From Dryas octopetala (taxonomy: Eukaryota; Streptophyta; Magnoliopsida; Rosales; Rosaceae): a DNA stretch of 64,000 nucleotides. The stretch covers positions 11,129,304 to 11,193,303 of the forward strand of contig OY992836.1 in NCBI GenBank assembly GCA_963921425.1, read 5' to 3'. Of the stretch, positions 13,554 through 24,134 are shown one piece after another; within the stretch, counting starts at the first letter, position 1, and the number at the start of each line of letters is the position of its first letter. Under the pieces are notes generated by a model. It did not search any database and was not told the DNA's origin. It saw only the letters and a program-made list of their open reading frames with translations. A program made the position numbers and the translations under genes.

Positions 13554-15280
13554 GATATGATACGAAGTATATTGAGATAATAATTTGAACTAAAAGGACA
13601 ATCTATGAACTTAAATTAGGCCGTCGAGCGCTCAGCAGGTGCATCTGCATTTTTTAAGCTGCATCTGTTCGGTAGGTACCGGTGCATTTGTATTTTTTAA
13701 GCCGCATCTGCTCAACAGGTGCATTTGTATTTTTTGGCTACATCTGCATTTTTGAGATGCATCTGCACACCTACCAATCACTCAGCACTTCTGCTGAGTG
13801 CTCAATATAAATTTTTGTCCTATAACTCAAGTGGTTAAACATATTATCCTTTTAGCCAACATTTTAGTGGTCAACCCCCAAAATCTAATAGACCCTTTCT
13901 TTTTTCAATCAAATACTATAATTTTGATTATAAAACTATTTGACCACATGTATTAATTACCACGTCGCTTATCGATCACATGATATGAAGTATATTGAGA
14001 TACTAATTTGAACTAAAGGACAATCTATGAACGTAAATTAGGCCGCCGAGCACTCAGCGTTTTGTCGAATGCTCGACCAGTGCATCTGCATTTTTTGAGC
14101 TGCATCTGTTCAGCAGGTGTATTTGTATTTCTTGAGCTACATCTGTATTTTTTGAGATGCATTTACACACCTACCAATCACTCGACACTTTTGCTGAGTG
14201 CTTAATAGAAATTTTTGTCCCAGAATTCAAGTGGTTAAACATATTATTCTTTGAGTTAATTACAATTATATACCTCAATTATACACCACTTTTGAACTTG
14301 GTACCTCAAGTTCAAAAAGTTGCATTAAACTACCCTAACTACGAAACCATGTCAGTTAGGTACCTCCGTTAGTTTGACCGTCAAAAAAGCCGTTATCTGA
14401 TGACGTGGATCACCACTAAAAGACTTCATTTCAATTTAATTAGTACCTCAACTTTACCATATTTTTCAATTTCACACCTCAAGTTTAAAAACTTGCAAAT
14501 AAATAAATGTTTTCTAGTTTTTATCTCAACTTCATCCCAGCTTTTGATCCATCAAATCTCCACCAAAATTATCAATCTTATACTCATTTTGAATGTATGA
14601 ATCTTCTCTTTACAACCATATAAAAATCATGCAAAAAGAAGTTATGAAATACGAAATAATTGGTCACAAAGTAGACTACCCGAAACTGCCAAATTTTCCA
14701 AACAAATTGGCAATTTCGAGTAGCCTAATTTGTGACTACTTATCTCCCGTTTCATAGCTCCTTTTTGAATTATTTCTATATGGTTATAAAGAGGAGATTC
14801 ATAGCTTCAAAATGAGTATATGATTGTTGATTTTGGTGAAGATTTGATAGGTCAAAAGTTGGGGTGAAATTGAAATAAAAATTAGAAAATATTTATTTAT
14901 TTGCAAGTTTTTTAACTTGAGGTATGAACTTGAAAAATATAGTAAAGTAGAGGTATTAAATTGAAATGAAGCCTTTTAGTGGTGTGCCACGTCATCAGAT
15001 AACGGTTTTTTTGACGGCCAGACTAACGAAGATACCTAATTGACACGATTTCGTAGTTAGTGTAACTTAATGCAACTTTTTGAACTTATGGTACCAAGTT
15101 GAAAAGTGGTGTATAATTGAGGTATATAATTGTAATTTATCCTTATTCTTTTGACCAACATTATTAGTGGTCAACACCCAAAATCTAATGGACCCTTTCT
15201 TTTTTCAATCAAATACTATAATTTTGATTATAAAAGTATTGACCACATGAATTAATTACCACGTTGCTTATCGATCACAT
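13554..15280. repeat. Tandem duplication of about 0.4 kb, second copy split by a MITE
   Basis: Copy 1 is 13554-13980. Copy 2 starts at 13982 and continues after an inserted element to 15280. Both begin GATATGA/AAGTATATTGAGATA, contain ACAATCTATGAAC and TTAGGCC, and end in CACGTNGCTTATCGATCACA. Each also holds a degenerate minisatellite of GTGCATCTGCATTTTTT-like units with GCTGCATCTGTTC spacers. Without the insert, copy 2 is about 400 bp against about 427 bp for copy 1. No gene is present. Confidence 0.85.
14253..15142. mobile_element. 890-bp near-palindromic Mutator-type MITE
   Basis: The whole element folds back on itself. The left end TTAATTACAATTATATACCT is mirrored by the right end, which read inward is AAATTACAATTATATACCTC. 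The mirror continues inward to the centre, where CTACCCGAAACTGCCAAATT faces AATTTGGCAATTTCGAGTAG. Flanking 9-bp repeats TTATTCTTT at 14244-14252 and 15143-15151 fit a Mutator-class insertion. The empty site is preserved in the neighbouring duplicate copy as TTATCCTTTT. No transposase is present. Confidence 0.88.
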
Positions 15281-17085
15281 CTCTTATTACACAATTATAA
15301 CTACTCTGTTTGTGCCACAAGATTTAAGCATTTGGGTAAATCCTACTTAGAAGTCATAAAAACCATTGTTAGACCCAAATTGAAATTGATTAGATCATAA
15401 TAAACCTCAATTCACATGATAAACTTTTTATTTAAACAACACTTCAATAGCACATCATATATTTCCTCCGTCACTATATTAAACTATAGATTTATGACAT
15501 TTTTTGGCAGTATATATTTATAACATTGTAAGGCCTCAATCTCACCAAAAAAAAAAAAAAAAAACTTTGTACACTTGATAAATTGATGTTCTACCTGGTT
15601 CTGGTTTTATTATAAGTTAGTAATTAGGTAATTAGTATTTAGTTAATAGACTTTATTCTCTACCTGGTTAAATAGGTAATTAATTAGGTGATGACTGTGA
15701 TGGCTTTTTATGATCTACCTGGAACACATATTATTCGACTAGCTATGTCTATCAGTCGATGTGTGACCAAAGCATTATGTCATTTGTTTATTCTTTATCC
15801 AATTTTCTGTAATGCTTTTTTTCTTCAATATCAAATAGCATCATCTTGGTTGCGTGAAACTATCTGATCACATCTCTTACAGAGAAGGAATACATCTGTA
15901 TTTTCACATCTATAAATGTACGAATCTCACGTACGTTGTTTATATTGCAATATTTTTTGATTGATTATTGAGCTCAGGTAAAGAGTCCAATTCATTAAAT
16001 GCTTAATTCTCATTAATTATTTGGGTTAATCCTACATTCGTACTCACAAGTATATACGAAATTAACTTGGCCAAATTGAAGGTGTAATTTGCAAGCTTAT
16101 AGTTATATGAAACAGTCCAAGAATAACACACAAAATTACTTTGCGAGAACCATTAAAATGTTACATGATTTTAGAAATATGTGGCTGGCCTGCGTCAAAT
16201 TCATCCATATCCAAAGTCATAAAAACTATGGTAATTGAAATTGATTCGATCACAAGGGACCCAAATTGAAATTGATTCGATCGCAAGGGCTACACCAATT
16301 ATGTACATCCTTCAACAAAGAATTCGAGCGCATAAATCTCATGCGTTGACCATTGACTTGTTATGCAACATGTATACTGTAAGATCACTATATGCCAAAG
16401 TAGAGTAATTACAAGGTTGAGTCATTAAACTAGGAGTAGCCCATTCTCAACAAAAAAAAGAAGAAAAAACTAGTAGCCCAAATGAAAAGATGTAGGCCCA
16501 AATGCTAATGGCAAAGCCCAATAGCCATTATTGACAGTTTGACACACACATTGAGACTTTGAACTAATAATTCTTGTACCCGCTGAATGCAACAAGCATT
16601 ACCCACCAAAAACCAAACCATAACCAAAACCCAGGGGCTCCAAAAACGAAAGCAAAGCCAGGCTGAAAAATTGCATGCATAATGCATTTGATTTGAAAAA
16701 ACAAAGATAACCACCATAACAATATTGACCAGCAAGAGAGCCCAGCTGGCCAGCAAACAAATCAAAAGGAATACAATTTTACAGCTAATAAGAGAGAAAG
16801 AAAGAGATATTAATATATACACAACACACACACAGACTCAGTTTCGATTCCTTTCTTTCTTTGTCAGATTTGATCAGCAAACAGTTTTCAAATTCCCAAA
16901 CCTTTCAATCTTTCATTCTCATCCACCATTAGTTACTCACCAACCCCACCCCACCCATTTGTTTCTTTCTCTCTTTTTCTATTGTTTTCATTTTTCGAAA
17001 AGGGAGAGAGAGTCTGAGAGAGTCGTCCAAATCTCCATCTCCTTTGCCGCGACCACTCAGACTCAGCTCTGTGATTTACATCTAC
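15281..17085. other. Intergenic DNA and E2 gene promoter/5' UTR
   Basis: No gene is seen up to about 16,780. GAAATTGATTCGATCNCAAGGG is repeated at 16227 and 16269. The last 270 bp become pyrimidine-rich, as in plant 5' UTRs, and a TATTAATATATAC stretch at about 16808-16820 may be the TATA region of the E2 gene. Confidence 0.5.
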
Positions 17086-19180
17086 ATGGCAACGTCCGCT
17101 CAGCTCCGGCTCATGTCCGATCTCAGAACCATCGTCAACGAGCCTCCTGAGGTAACTCCTTTCATTAACATAAGCTCAATTTACTCTCATATTCCGATCA
17201 AATTCAATCTCAATTTCTCAATTTCATTTCGATTTAGGGTTGCAGCGCCAGTCCTTTGTCCGATCAGAACCTGTTCGTGTGGAGCGCCACCATATTCGGC
17301 CCCGATGAGACCCCCTGGGAAGGTAGATCTGTTCTCAATTCTTTTTTTTTTTTCTTTTTGGGAAATTCATTTTTGACCTGAAATGAAAAATTCAGGTGGG
17401 GTTTTTAGTTTGAGGTTGACATTTGGTGAACGATATCCCGAAAAGCCGCCTCGTGTCCGATTCACTTCCGAAATTTTCCATCCAAATGGTTAGTTTGATG
17501 ATCAAATCATCGATCTCTACTTCCATTTTGATTTGCTGCCATGCTTATGTTTTCATTTCAGATTTGGTACCAATCCAATTATATTAGTATTCTTAGATAT
17601 ACAATTCAAAATTAGCAGTATATGATGAGAAACGTAATTGAATTAAATTTGCATTTATGCAATTGGAAATTTAGATAGTCCATTGTTGGGCTGAAATATA
17701 TGCCCACTATTAACAATTTAGGCCTAGATTGGATATACAGCTTGTGCAGCAAAATGGTTTTCAACCCTTTTATAGATACATTTTCTTAGAGGCTTGGGAG
17801 ATGTTGTGTGGTTTTATGAACTGAAACTGCATAACTAGTAGGCTACGATTGCAATCAAGGTTTACGATGGGTCCTATGCTGCTAATTGAACTTTCAAAAA
17901 CTTGATTTTATGATTTTGAGGTTTGAAAATAGGCCCATTCTTGTTTATATGTCGGTATGTTCCTACCAGTGATAATTTGATAAGTGTTTTTTCTATAGGT
18001 ATTAGTTGTAATTATTTTGTGGCAAATCATCGCTCACATCATTGTAGCAAGCAGCACAGTGACAGTGGTAGTGGGATACGGAAGGGCTGGAATGAGTGGA
18101 AAAAACAAAAAATTCTTCTGACTGTAATGCTACAGTTCATTCTATGATTAACTTTTTCATGCTAAAGTCTGCGCTTAGGTGATGCATGTGTAACATGGTG
18201 AGAGTTGGGGATGGAAAAGAGAGGATTGAAGTGTAGGAGAGGAGTGTAGATTGGTTGAGGGAGAGGACCAATAAGACAAAATAATAAACTGATTGGAAGT
18301 TGAACTATAGGTAGTCTAGTAGTGCATTATGACCATAGCATCTTCATCTTTGGTTGTTCAATTATCATCAATGTGTTTGAAAATTAGTTGGCATATATTA
18401 GTTATTTCATAGACGTCCAACATCAAGAAGGGTTTCTTAAAATAATAGTATGGATGAGCTAGTACCAGTGTAGCACAGAGGAAATCTACTTATGTCAAAA
18501 AACAAAGTGCATGTCTCAACTGAAATTTCAAAGCTTTGCAGTATGGTCTTCCGTTATATTGGTCCATGCATTTTCAAGTTAAACATGTTTTTTTCCTTTT
18601 TGACTTCTACACTTCTACTTTGCTTGCAGTTCATGTGCCTGACACTTATTACTTCTCTCTTCTTTTTTTTTTTTTTAATAAATATCTCCTTACTTATGTG
18701 GCTTGTGCAGTTTATCATGATGGCACACTGTGCATGGATATAATTCAGGATGCTTGGTCACCCTGCCACAATGTGTCTACGATTTTGACATCTGTTCAAG
18801 TAATGTTTCAATCACACAATTCTATTTACTTCCTCTTCAATCTCCAACCCCTTTTCTTCCACTTTCATAATACATGGTGAGAATGTTGGTTTACTGATAA
18901 ACAAATTACTGCAGTCACTTCTCACAGATCCAAATCCTGCAAGTCCTGCAAACCCTGAGGCTGCTCAGCTGTTTCAGCATGACATACAAGCTTACAACAA
19001 GTAGTAACATATTCTTTGGGTTTTTTTTTTTTCTTAAAAAATTTTCCTAAATTGTTTTCCTTCTACTTGTGTCTGTTTTTTTTTTTTTTGGTCAACTACT
19101 TATGTCTGTTAAGCTGACTCTTTTCCGTGGGAATATGTAGGAGGGTACGCCGCTGTGCTCGTCATTCCACTGAGTCGTAG
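17086..19180 (+). CDS. Divergent RAD6-type ubiquitin-conjugating enzyme E2 (six exons)
   Basis: Exons are read as 17086-17151, 17238-17322, 17396-17488, 18711-18799, 18915-19000 and 19141-19180. All have GT-AG borders and compatible phases, and together they give 152 residues, the usual RAD6/UBC2 length. The UBC fold is clear: [18 protein letters not shown], the [10 protein letters not shown] strand, HPN at 79-81, the catalytic cysteine in DGTLCMDI (C89), and the block [20 protein letters not shown]. Family members take ubiquitin from E1 and pass it to RING E3s for histone H2B or PCNA modification. It departs from plant UBC1/2/3 in its N-terminal helix ([19 protein letters not shown], with fewer basic residues) and its tail ([12 protein letters not shown], not the VEQSW type). 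The AAG-TAG at the exon 5 end would stop translation if the last intron were retained. Intron 3 is 1.2 kb. The enzyme class is secure, but the partner is not. Confidence 0.87.
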
Positions 19181-20788
19181 TTATCTGTTTGGGATTTTTC
19201 ACTTTGGAGAAGGCCTTCTATTATCTTTACGCCCATCTGCAGGTTGTGTATCTCACACTATTTGTGAAATGTAATCATATAGACATTTTTTCTTGTCATT
19301 ATTCCAAGTTATGTCAATATTTTACATCAAAGCATGTTGAATTTGAGGAACTCAAAGAGTTCCAAAGTGGTAATAATGCAATCCATAATGTTGGAGTATG
19401 GTGGAGTGAGTATTTCTGTGCTTTATAGAATGTACAAGCTAATGGGTTTCCATGTGCCAAAAAACTTTGATTTGCATGCTTCCATAAATCAGTGATATGT
19501 ACATGTCTGTAATATGGTATTAGTAGAACAGACAACACAAAAAGTTGAAAAATGCTGTAATGTTTTGGACTTCCTCCCAATCCCAGTCACCCAGTTCTTA
19601 CTAACAGATCAGTGTAGGGTGCCAGGCCCAGCCTTGTTCCTGGGTAGTTTTGTTTGATTGTTTCGAGCCTTTGGCCCCCCTAAGTACCCAAAAACAAAAA
19701 CAAAAAAAACAAAAAAAAAACAAAAAGGGAAGCAACATGACTGGAAATGTTGATGAGATTTTCAATTGTTGTAAGAGTCCAGTCAACTAGGTATATTCAT
19801 TGCTAATATTTCCTGCTACTGATTATTTGTTTGCTTTGCTCACATTGTCTGTGTATTAATTCATTATCAATTTCTAATAGCAATATAGGCTGCATAAACA
19901 TTAATTTTCCTGTTGTATATATTGCAATGAAGTTAGAGGGAGGAAATCTCGAATGACTGAAATGACTTCATGTTAGCTTTTGTACTAACATGATCTTCTT
20001 TGATTCAATTTAAACCTTAAATTATAAAAAGGGGAAAATGGATGGCATAATCTTTGAACATTTCTTAGATTTCAGCCCTTCATTCTTTTGGATTGTAACC
20101 AAGGGGGAAATAGAGTTTACACAATGGCTAAAATGACAGATATCATTTTTTCTTTAAAGATTCAGTTCCTCTTTTTTGGGCTGGTTGTGAAATTATTCAT
20201 TCCCTCACAATAGTCATGGTTACAAGAATTTTTCCAATACAAGGAGTCCACACTATATATCTATGGATCCTCATCTGTGGCGTGTGTTGCGCATACACAG
20301 CTATTGTTGGCCTTACAAGTTTGAGAAATGTGAACCTCTGTAAGTATGTAAAAAGTAAGTCACCAAATTATAAGATTGTAATAGGTGTTTTGTAATCCAA
20401 TGACTCACATTTTTTATGTTTACAAGAGAGTTTCACCTATTTAAACACAATGCAGTGAATTTGGATCAAAATGGAAAAGCTCATATCAAACCAAATCATC
20501 CAAATCTAAGCCTATAAGTATAAGGTGGTTATCCCATGCACATCACAATAATGGAAATTAATTAGAACCCGTTAAGGTGCAGCTGTTTTTATAGGTAAAT
20601 GCTAGCTTTCTTATCCATTCGTACATGATGATAACATCAAACAAAAAACAAAGACTAAGCTGCAGCCTCACAATACAACAAATGGCTGATATCTCTCTTA
20701 TCTATGAACTAGATATATAGCATGTGGGGTTGTCTTCTTCCGAAAAATGGAACATCTAGTGAATAAAAGGGTAGGTAGTCTGCGTGCT
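19181..20788. other. E2 gene 3' flank and intergenic DNA
   Basis: This contains the E2 3' UTR region and AT-rich DNA without a supported gene. An A-rich stretch follows GAGCCTTTGGCCCCCCTAAG near 19668-19720, which could be the tail of an old retroposed copy, but no source is recognised. Confidence 0.45.
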
Positions 20789-20790
20789 AT

Positions 20791-20832
<42 letters not shown>
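20789..20832. repeat. (TA)n microsatellite
   Basis: A TA run with one AAA interruption directly borders the left arm of the MITE at 20842-21246. A second TA run borders the right arm. Confidence 0.93.
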
Positions 20833-20837
<5 letters not shown>

Positions 20838-20841
20838 GATG

Positions 20842-21246
20842 AGTACTCTAAAGCTAACCAGTTAGTAAGATAATACAATATTAACTATCCTTTTGAACCC
20901 ACTACACTATGTAATCTCATGATTCAAACCGTTTATTTTTTAGGTTCCCATTCAGACATCATCCTTACAAAAATTAACAAAATCGGAAATTGTTTATTCA
21001 ACTGTTAGTAAGCTAATTGTGCTCATGTAAATGGACGAACACAAGTTTTTCAATAAAATATGAAATGATTGTAATGATAATCAAATGACTAAATGATTTC
21101 TGATTTGGTTGATTTTTTGCAAGGTTGATCTTTGAATAAAGACCTAAAATATGAACGGTTTAGATCATGAGATTACATTATATAGTGGGCCCAAAAGGGT
21201 GGTTAGCACCGTATTATCTTACTAACTGATTAGCTCTAGAGCATTT
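20842..21246. mobile_element. Long-TIR MITE between two TA runs
   Basis: Inverted arms of about 110 bp are seen. The left arm has CTAAAGCTAACCAGTTAGTAAG, CACTACACTATGTAATCTCAT, AAACCGTTTATTTTTTAGGT. The right arm, read on the minus strand, has CTAGAGCTAATCAGTTAGTAAG, CACTATATAATGTAATCTCAT, AAACCGTTCATATTTTAGGT. The target duplication is hidden by the TA repeats on both sides (20789-20832, 21250-21276). No coding capacity. Arm wording is related to the element at 11627-12022. Confidence 0.78.
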
Positions 21247-21249
21247 TTG

Positions 21250-21276
21250 TATATATATATATATATATATATATAT
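21250..21276. repeat. (TA)n microsatellite
   Basis: A 27-bp TA run borders the right end of the MITE at 20842-21246. It may be the other half of a single TA tract split by the insertion. Confidence 0.9.
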
Positions 21277-21821
21277 GTTACAGTGTGCTTTCAAGTTGAA
21301 AAGTGTGGCACTGGCTCCATTGTTTTCCGAGGTGTAGCTTCCATGCATATAGCTCCTTCAAGACCCCACGCGATGTTAATTAGAATCAATGCCCTACAGT
21401 TGTTTGTGTACTGCCACCTGATAGGTATTGATCTTGAAGTAACAATGAGTAGGATCCAATTGAGAACACTGTGTGATTGATTATGTCAGTTTGTTAACAT
21501 AGCATGCTTAATTATGTTGTTAGATTGTAGATATGAATTATTCATTAGGTTGATTATTATGTTGATTATCTGTGTAAACATATAATCCAAATTTACAGTT
21601 TGGCAACATAAACATCTTATGGTATTTCATTAGACAAAAAAAACTCCATATACAGGGAAACCAAAGAATCAATTATTTAAACAGTAAATTTTTTGCCTTT
21701 TTTTATTTTTATTTTTTTTAATTCGATATAGGGAAGACTATCTAGATATAGTTTTATCAAGAAAATAAGCCAAATAAAAAATTATTTTGTTATTCTATTG
21801 TCATTATGATGATTTCAGTAT

Positions 21822-22013
21822 GAACAATGCTTAGGTACTCAGATTTGAGTACAACTCATGACCAATCAAATAAGCCAATCGATCATAAGAGAGAATAGAG
21901 AGTTGAGATGGTGAATCTCATTATAAGCTCATTTGATTGAATATGAGTACGAAGTTAGTACTCAAATATGAGTACAAAGTTAGTACTCAAATATAAGTAC
22001 CTAAGCATTATTT
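21822..22013. mobile_element. 192-bp MITE with 9-bp target duplication
   Basis: The left end GAACAATGCTTAGGTACT faces the right end, which read inward is AAATAATGCTTAGGTACT. The 9-bp direct repeat TTTCAGTAT flanks it at 21813-21821 and 22014-22022. The interior contains repeats of GAGTACNAAGTTAGTACTCAAATATGAGTAC. The length, TIR and 9-bp duplication fit a Mutator-type MITE. Confidence 0.85.
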
Positions 22014-22277
22014 TTTCAGTATTACAAAATATTTTGTCTATCTATTTATTTGATCATAATTATATATGAAACTTATTGTACAGATAGCCAAAAGAATAGT
22101 TTGTGCCATGGATTGTTAATTAACTTGTGCCATGAGTGGTTGCATTGTATTATATATACATGGATTGTTAACTCGTTAATTATATATGCAATTCCCTAAC
22201 TGTCATCGGACATGAGAGGTTTACGTGTATATGGTAAATTGAATATGCACGAAACTAATAACTATATATGAACAAAC

Positions 22278-22502
22278 TGTTAGCAGACTCACTGTGTTAT
22301 CTTTCTTCTTTGGATTTTGTTTTTGAATTTCGTTGTAATCTCTTCTGTTTGGGTTGATCACTTTTAGTTAGGATCAGTTTTGACTCCTGATATTTCTCCT
22401 TTATTGTTGCAACTGTTGGCTGTGTCTCAAGCTTGTATATATATCCCTTCAGTTGAATAAAGAAGTCACGCTTGTGGCAATCAGTTTTTCAATACTGTAA
22501 CA
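22278..22502 (+). repeat. Copia 5' LTR (225 bp)
   Basis: It starts TGTTAGCAGACTC and ends CTGTAACA, giving the TG...CA ends, and is directly followed by the primer binding site. GAATAAAGAAGTC near 22456 could hold the polyadenylation signal. No matching 3' LTR is found in the window. Confidence 0.8.
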
Positions 22503-22514
22503 TGGTATCAGAGC
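22503..22514 (+). promoter_or_regulatory. Copia primer binding site
   Basis: TGGTATCAGAGC directly follows the LTR. It is the usual complement of the 3' end of plant initiator methionine tRNA in copia elements. Confidence 0.92.
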
Positions 22515-22581
22515 TCTGATCCTATCCCTTTCACCAAGTTTTTTTTTTTTTTTTTTTTTTTTCCTCTATCTCACCATCTCA

Positions 22582-23913
22582 ATGGAAACCCAAAATCCTC
22601 CAATGAACCCAGTCCAAACAGGAAACACCAACACCATTCGAGTCAATGAACATCATCTCATTACCATAAACGCTGCTGCCCAAGCTCCACTCAAGCTTAA
22701 TAATAACAACTATGTATCCTGGAAACTTCAGTTTCATACTCTCTTTATTGGGTATGATCTATTGGGATACATAGATGGATCCAAACCGTGTCCACCACCA
22801 ACCGTAACCAACAACAACATCATCACCCCAAATCCAGCCTATACTCTTTGGATTAGACAGGACCAACTCATCCTCAATGCTCTCATTGGCTCTCTTTCTC
22901 CAACAATTATTTCCTTTGTTGCTAGAGCCACAACATCAAAAGAAGCCTGGACCATTTTGGCAAATACCTATGCCAAGCCAACCCGGGGCCGTCTCAAGCA
23001 AATCAAAACTTCCCTCAAAAACCTCACCAAAGGAACTCTCAGTATCACTGACTTCCTTCAAGCTGTTAAAGCTCGTGCAGATGAACTCGCTATCCTTGGT
23101 GCTCCCATGGCTGATGAAGACCTCACAGAAAAAATCCTAGACGAACTTGGTGATGACTACAAAGAGTTAGTACGTGCCGTCCAAGCCCGTGACACTACCA
23201 TCACATTTGATGAGTTGCACGAGAAACTACTCACATTCGAAGCATCGCTCCAGGACAAACACAAAACAGATGTGCACTTTACACCTACTGCCTTTCCAAC
23301 AAACCGCAACAGCGTTCCTCCACGCTTCCCCCAATCAAGCCACTGGCGTCCTTCCAACAACAATCATCAGTCCTGGCGATCTCCTTCCTCCCCCAATGGT
23401 CGTCCACCTGCCCCTGCATTTAACCAAAATGCTCCACGCGGCAACCGCACCTCTCCCCGTCCATATCTTGGCTACTGCCAAGTCTGTGGCACTCAAGGTC
23501 ATACAGCCAAGCGATGTCCTTCCTTCCAAATGGTTCCAATTCAGTCTTCCCCACAAGGGTCATCTGCAACGCCTCATCACTCCAACACACCATGGCAGCC
23601 CCGAGCTCATTTCACAACCAATGTCGCCTCTCACAATCCCTCTTGGCTACTTGACAGTGGTGCTTCTCACCATGTCACCTCGGACCTCAACAACCTCTCT
23701 CTTCATACTCCATATGGTGGCTCTGATGATGTCATGATCGGTGATGGCACGGGTCTACCAATCACCCACACTGGTTCCACTTCTCTTCTCACCCCAACTA
23801 AATCCTTTACCTTACAAGATGTTCTCTGCGTTCCTCACATGAAAACTAATCTAATTTCCATTTCCCAAACTAATCTTATTATCTTTGGTAATGATAATGA
23901 TGTTGATTATTGA
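22582..23913 (+). CDS. Copia Gag polyprotein with truncated protease region
   Basis: This is a 443-residue uninterrupted ORF. The N-terminal part (about 30-230) is the copia-type Gag (NNNNYVSWKLQFHTLFIGYDL, then AWTILANTYAKP). A Pro/Asn-rich linker leads to a CCHC zinc knuckle CQVCGTQGHTAKRC (299-312) that would bind RNA. The aspartic protease start WLLDSGASHHVT follows, with the catalytic Asp at about 358. The normal sequence ends after LCVPHMKTNLISISQ, and the last 14 residues are unrelated read-through to a chance stop. The element can therefore make Gag but no pol functions. Either it is a recently truncated, dead copy, or a Gag source for other copies. The first ATG after the primer site and a T-rich leader is taken as the start. 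Confidence 0.88.
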   Translation: METQNPPMNPVQTGNTNTIRVNEHHLITINAAAQAPLKLNNNNYVSWKLQFHTLFIGYDLLGYIDGSKPCPPPTVTNNNIITPNPAYTLWIRQDQLILNALIGSLSPTIISFVARATTSKEAWTILANTYAKPTRGRLKQIKTSLKNLTKGTLSITDFLQAVKARADELAILGAPMADEDLTEKILDELGDDYKELVRAVQARDTTITFDELHEKLLTFEASLQDKHKTDVHFTPTAFPTNRNSVPPRFPQSSHWRPSNNNHQSWRSPSSPNGRPPAPAFNQNAPRGNRTSPRPYLGYCQVCGTQGHTAKRCPSFQMVPIQSSPQGSSATPHHSNTPWQPRAHFTTNVASHNPSWLLDSGASHHVTSDLNNLSLHTPYGGSDDVMIGDGTGLPITHTGSTSLLTPTKSFTLQDVLCVPHMKTNLISISQTNLIIFGNDNDVDY

Positions 23914-23981
23914 GAGTTATTGGTTCAAGAGTATATATAACTGTGATTCTATGAACAAACTTTTGCACAGATAGAGAAGGA

Positions 23982-24134
23982 CTTGCCTCTCACGGGGATA
24001 GGAGAGGTGGCATCCCTCCCTCTCATCTCTGTCTCTCTGCCCCTCTCCCTCTCTCCTCTTTCTCTTTCTCTCATTTATGTCTTTGTCTCTCTCTTGGGAG
24101 GGATGTCACGTCTCCTATCACGAGAACATGCAAG
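23982..24134. repeat. Short inverted repeat with polypyrimidine loop
   Basis: CTTGCCTCTCACGGGGATAG followed by GAGAGGTGGCATCCCTCCC is mirrored by the minus-strand reading of the right side, CTTGCATGTTCTCGTGATAG followed by GAGACGTGACATCCCTCCC. The loop between them is almost entirely C/T. It lies just beyond the copia fragment and may be a small foldback element. Confidence 0.7.

Larger units (their letters stand above)
22278..23870 (+). mobile_element. 5' fragment of a Ty1/copia retrotransposon
   Basis: The unit contains a 5' LTR (22278-22502), a primer binding site, and a gag/protease-start ORF. Similarity to copia polyproteins stops abruptly after NLISISQ, near 23868. Integrase, reverse transcriptase, RNase H and the 3' LTR are absent. 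An 11-bp direct repeat TATGAACAAAC lies immediately before the LTR (22267-22277) and again at 23950-23960. The LTR and ORF show little visible decay. Confidence 0.88.
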
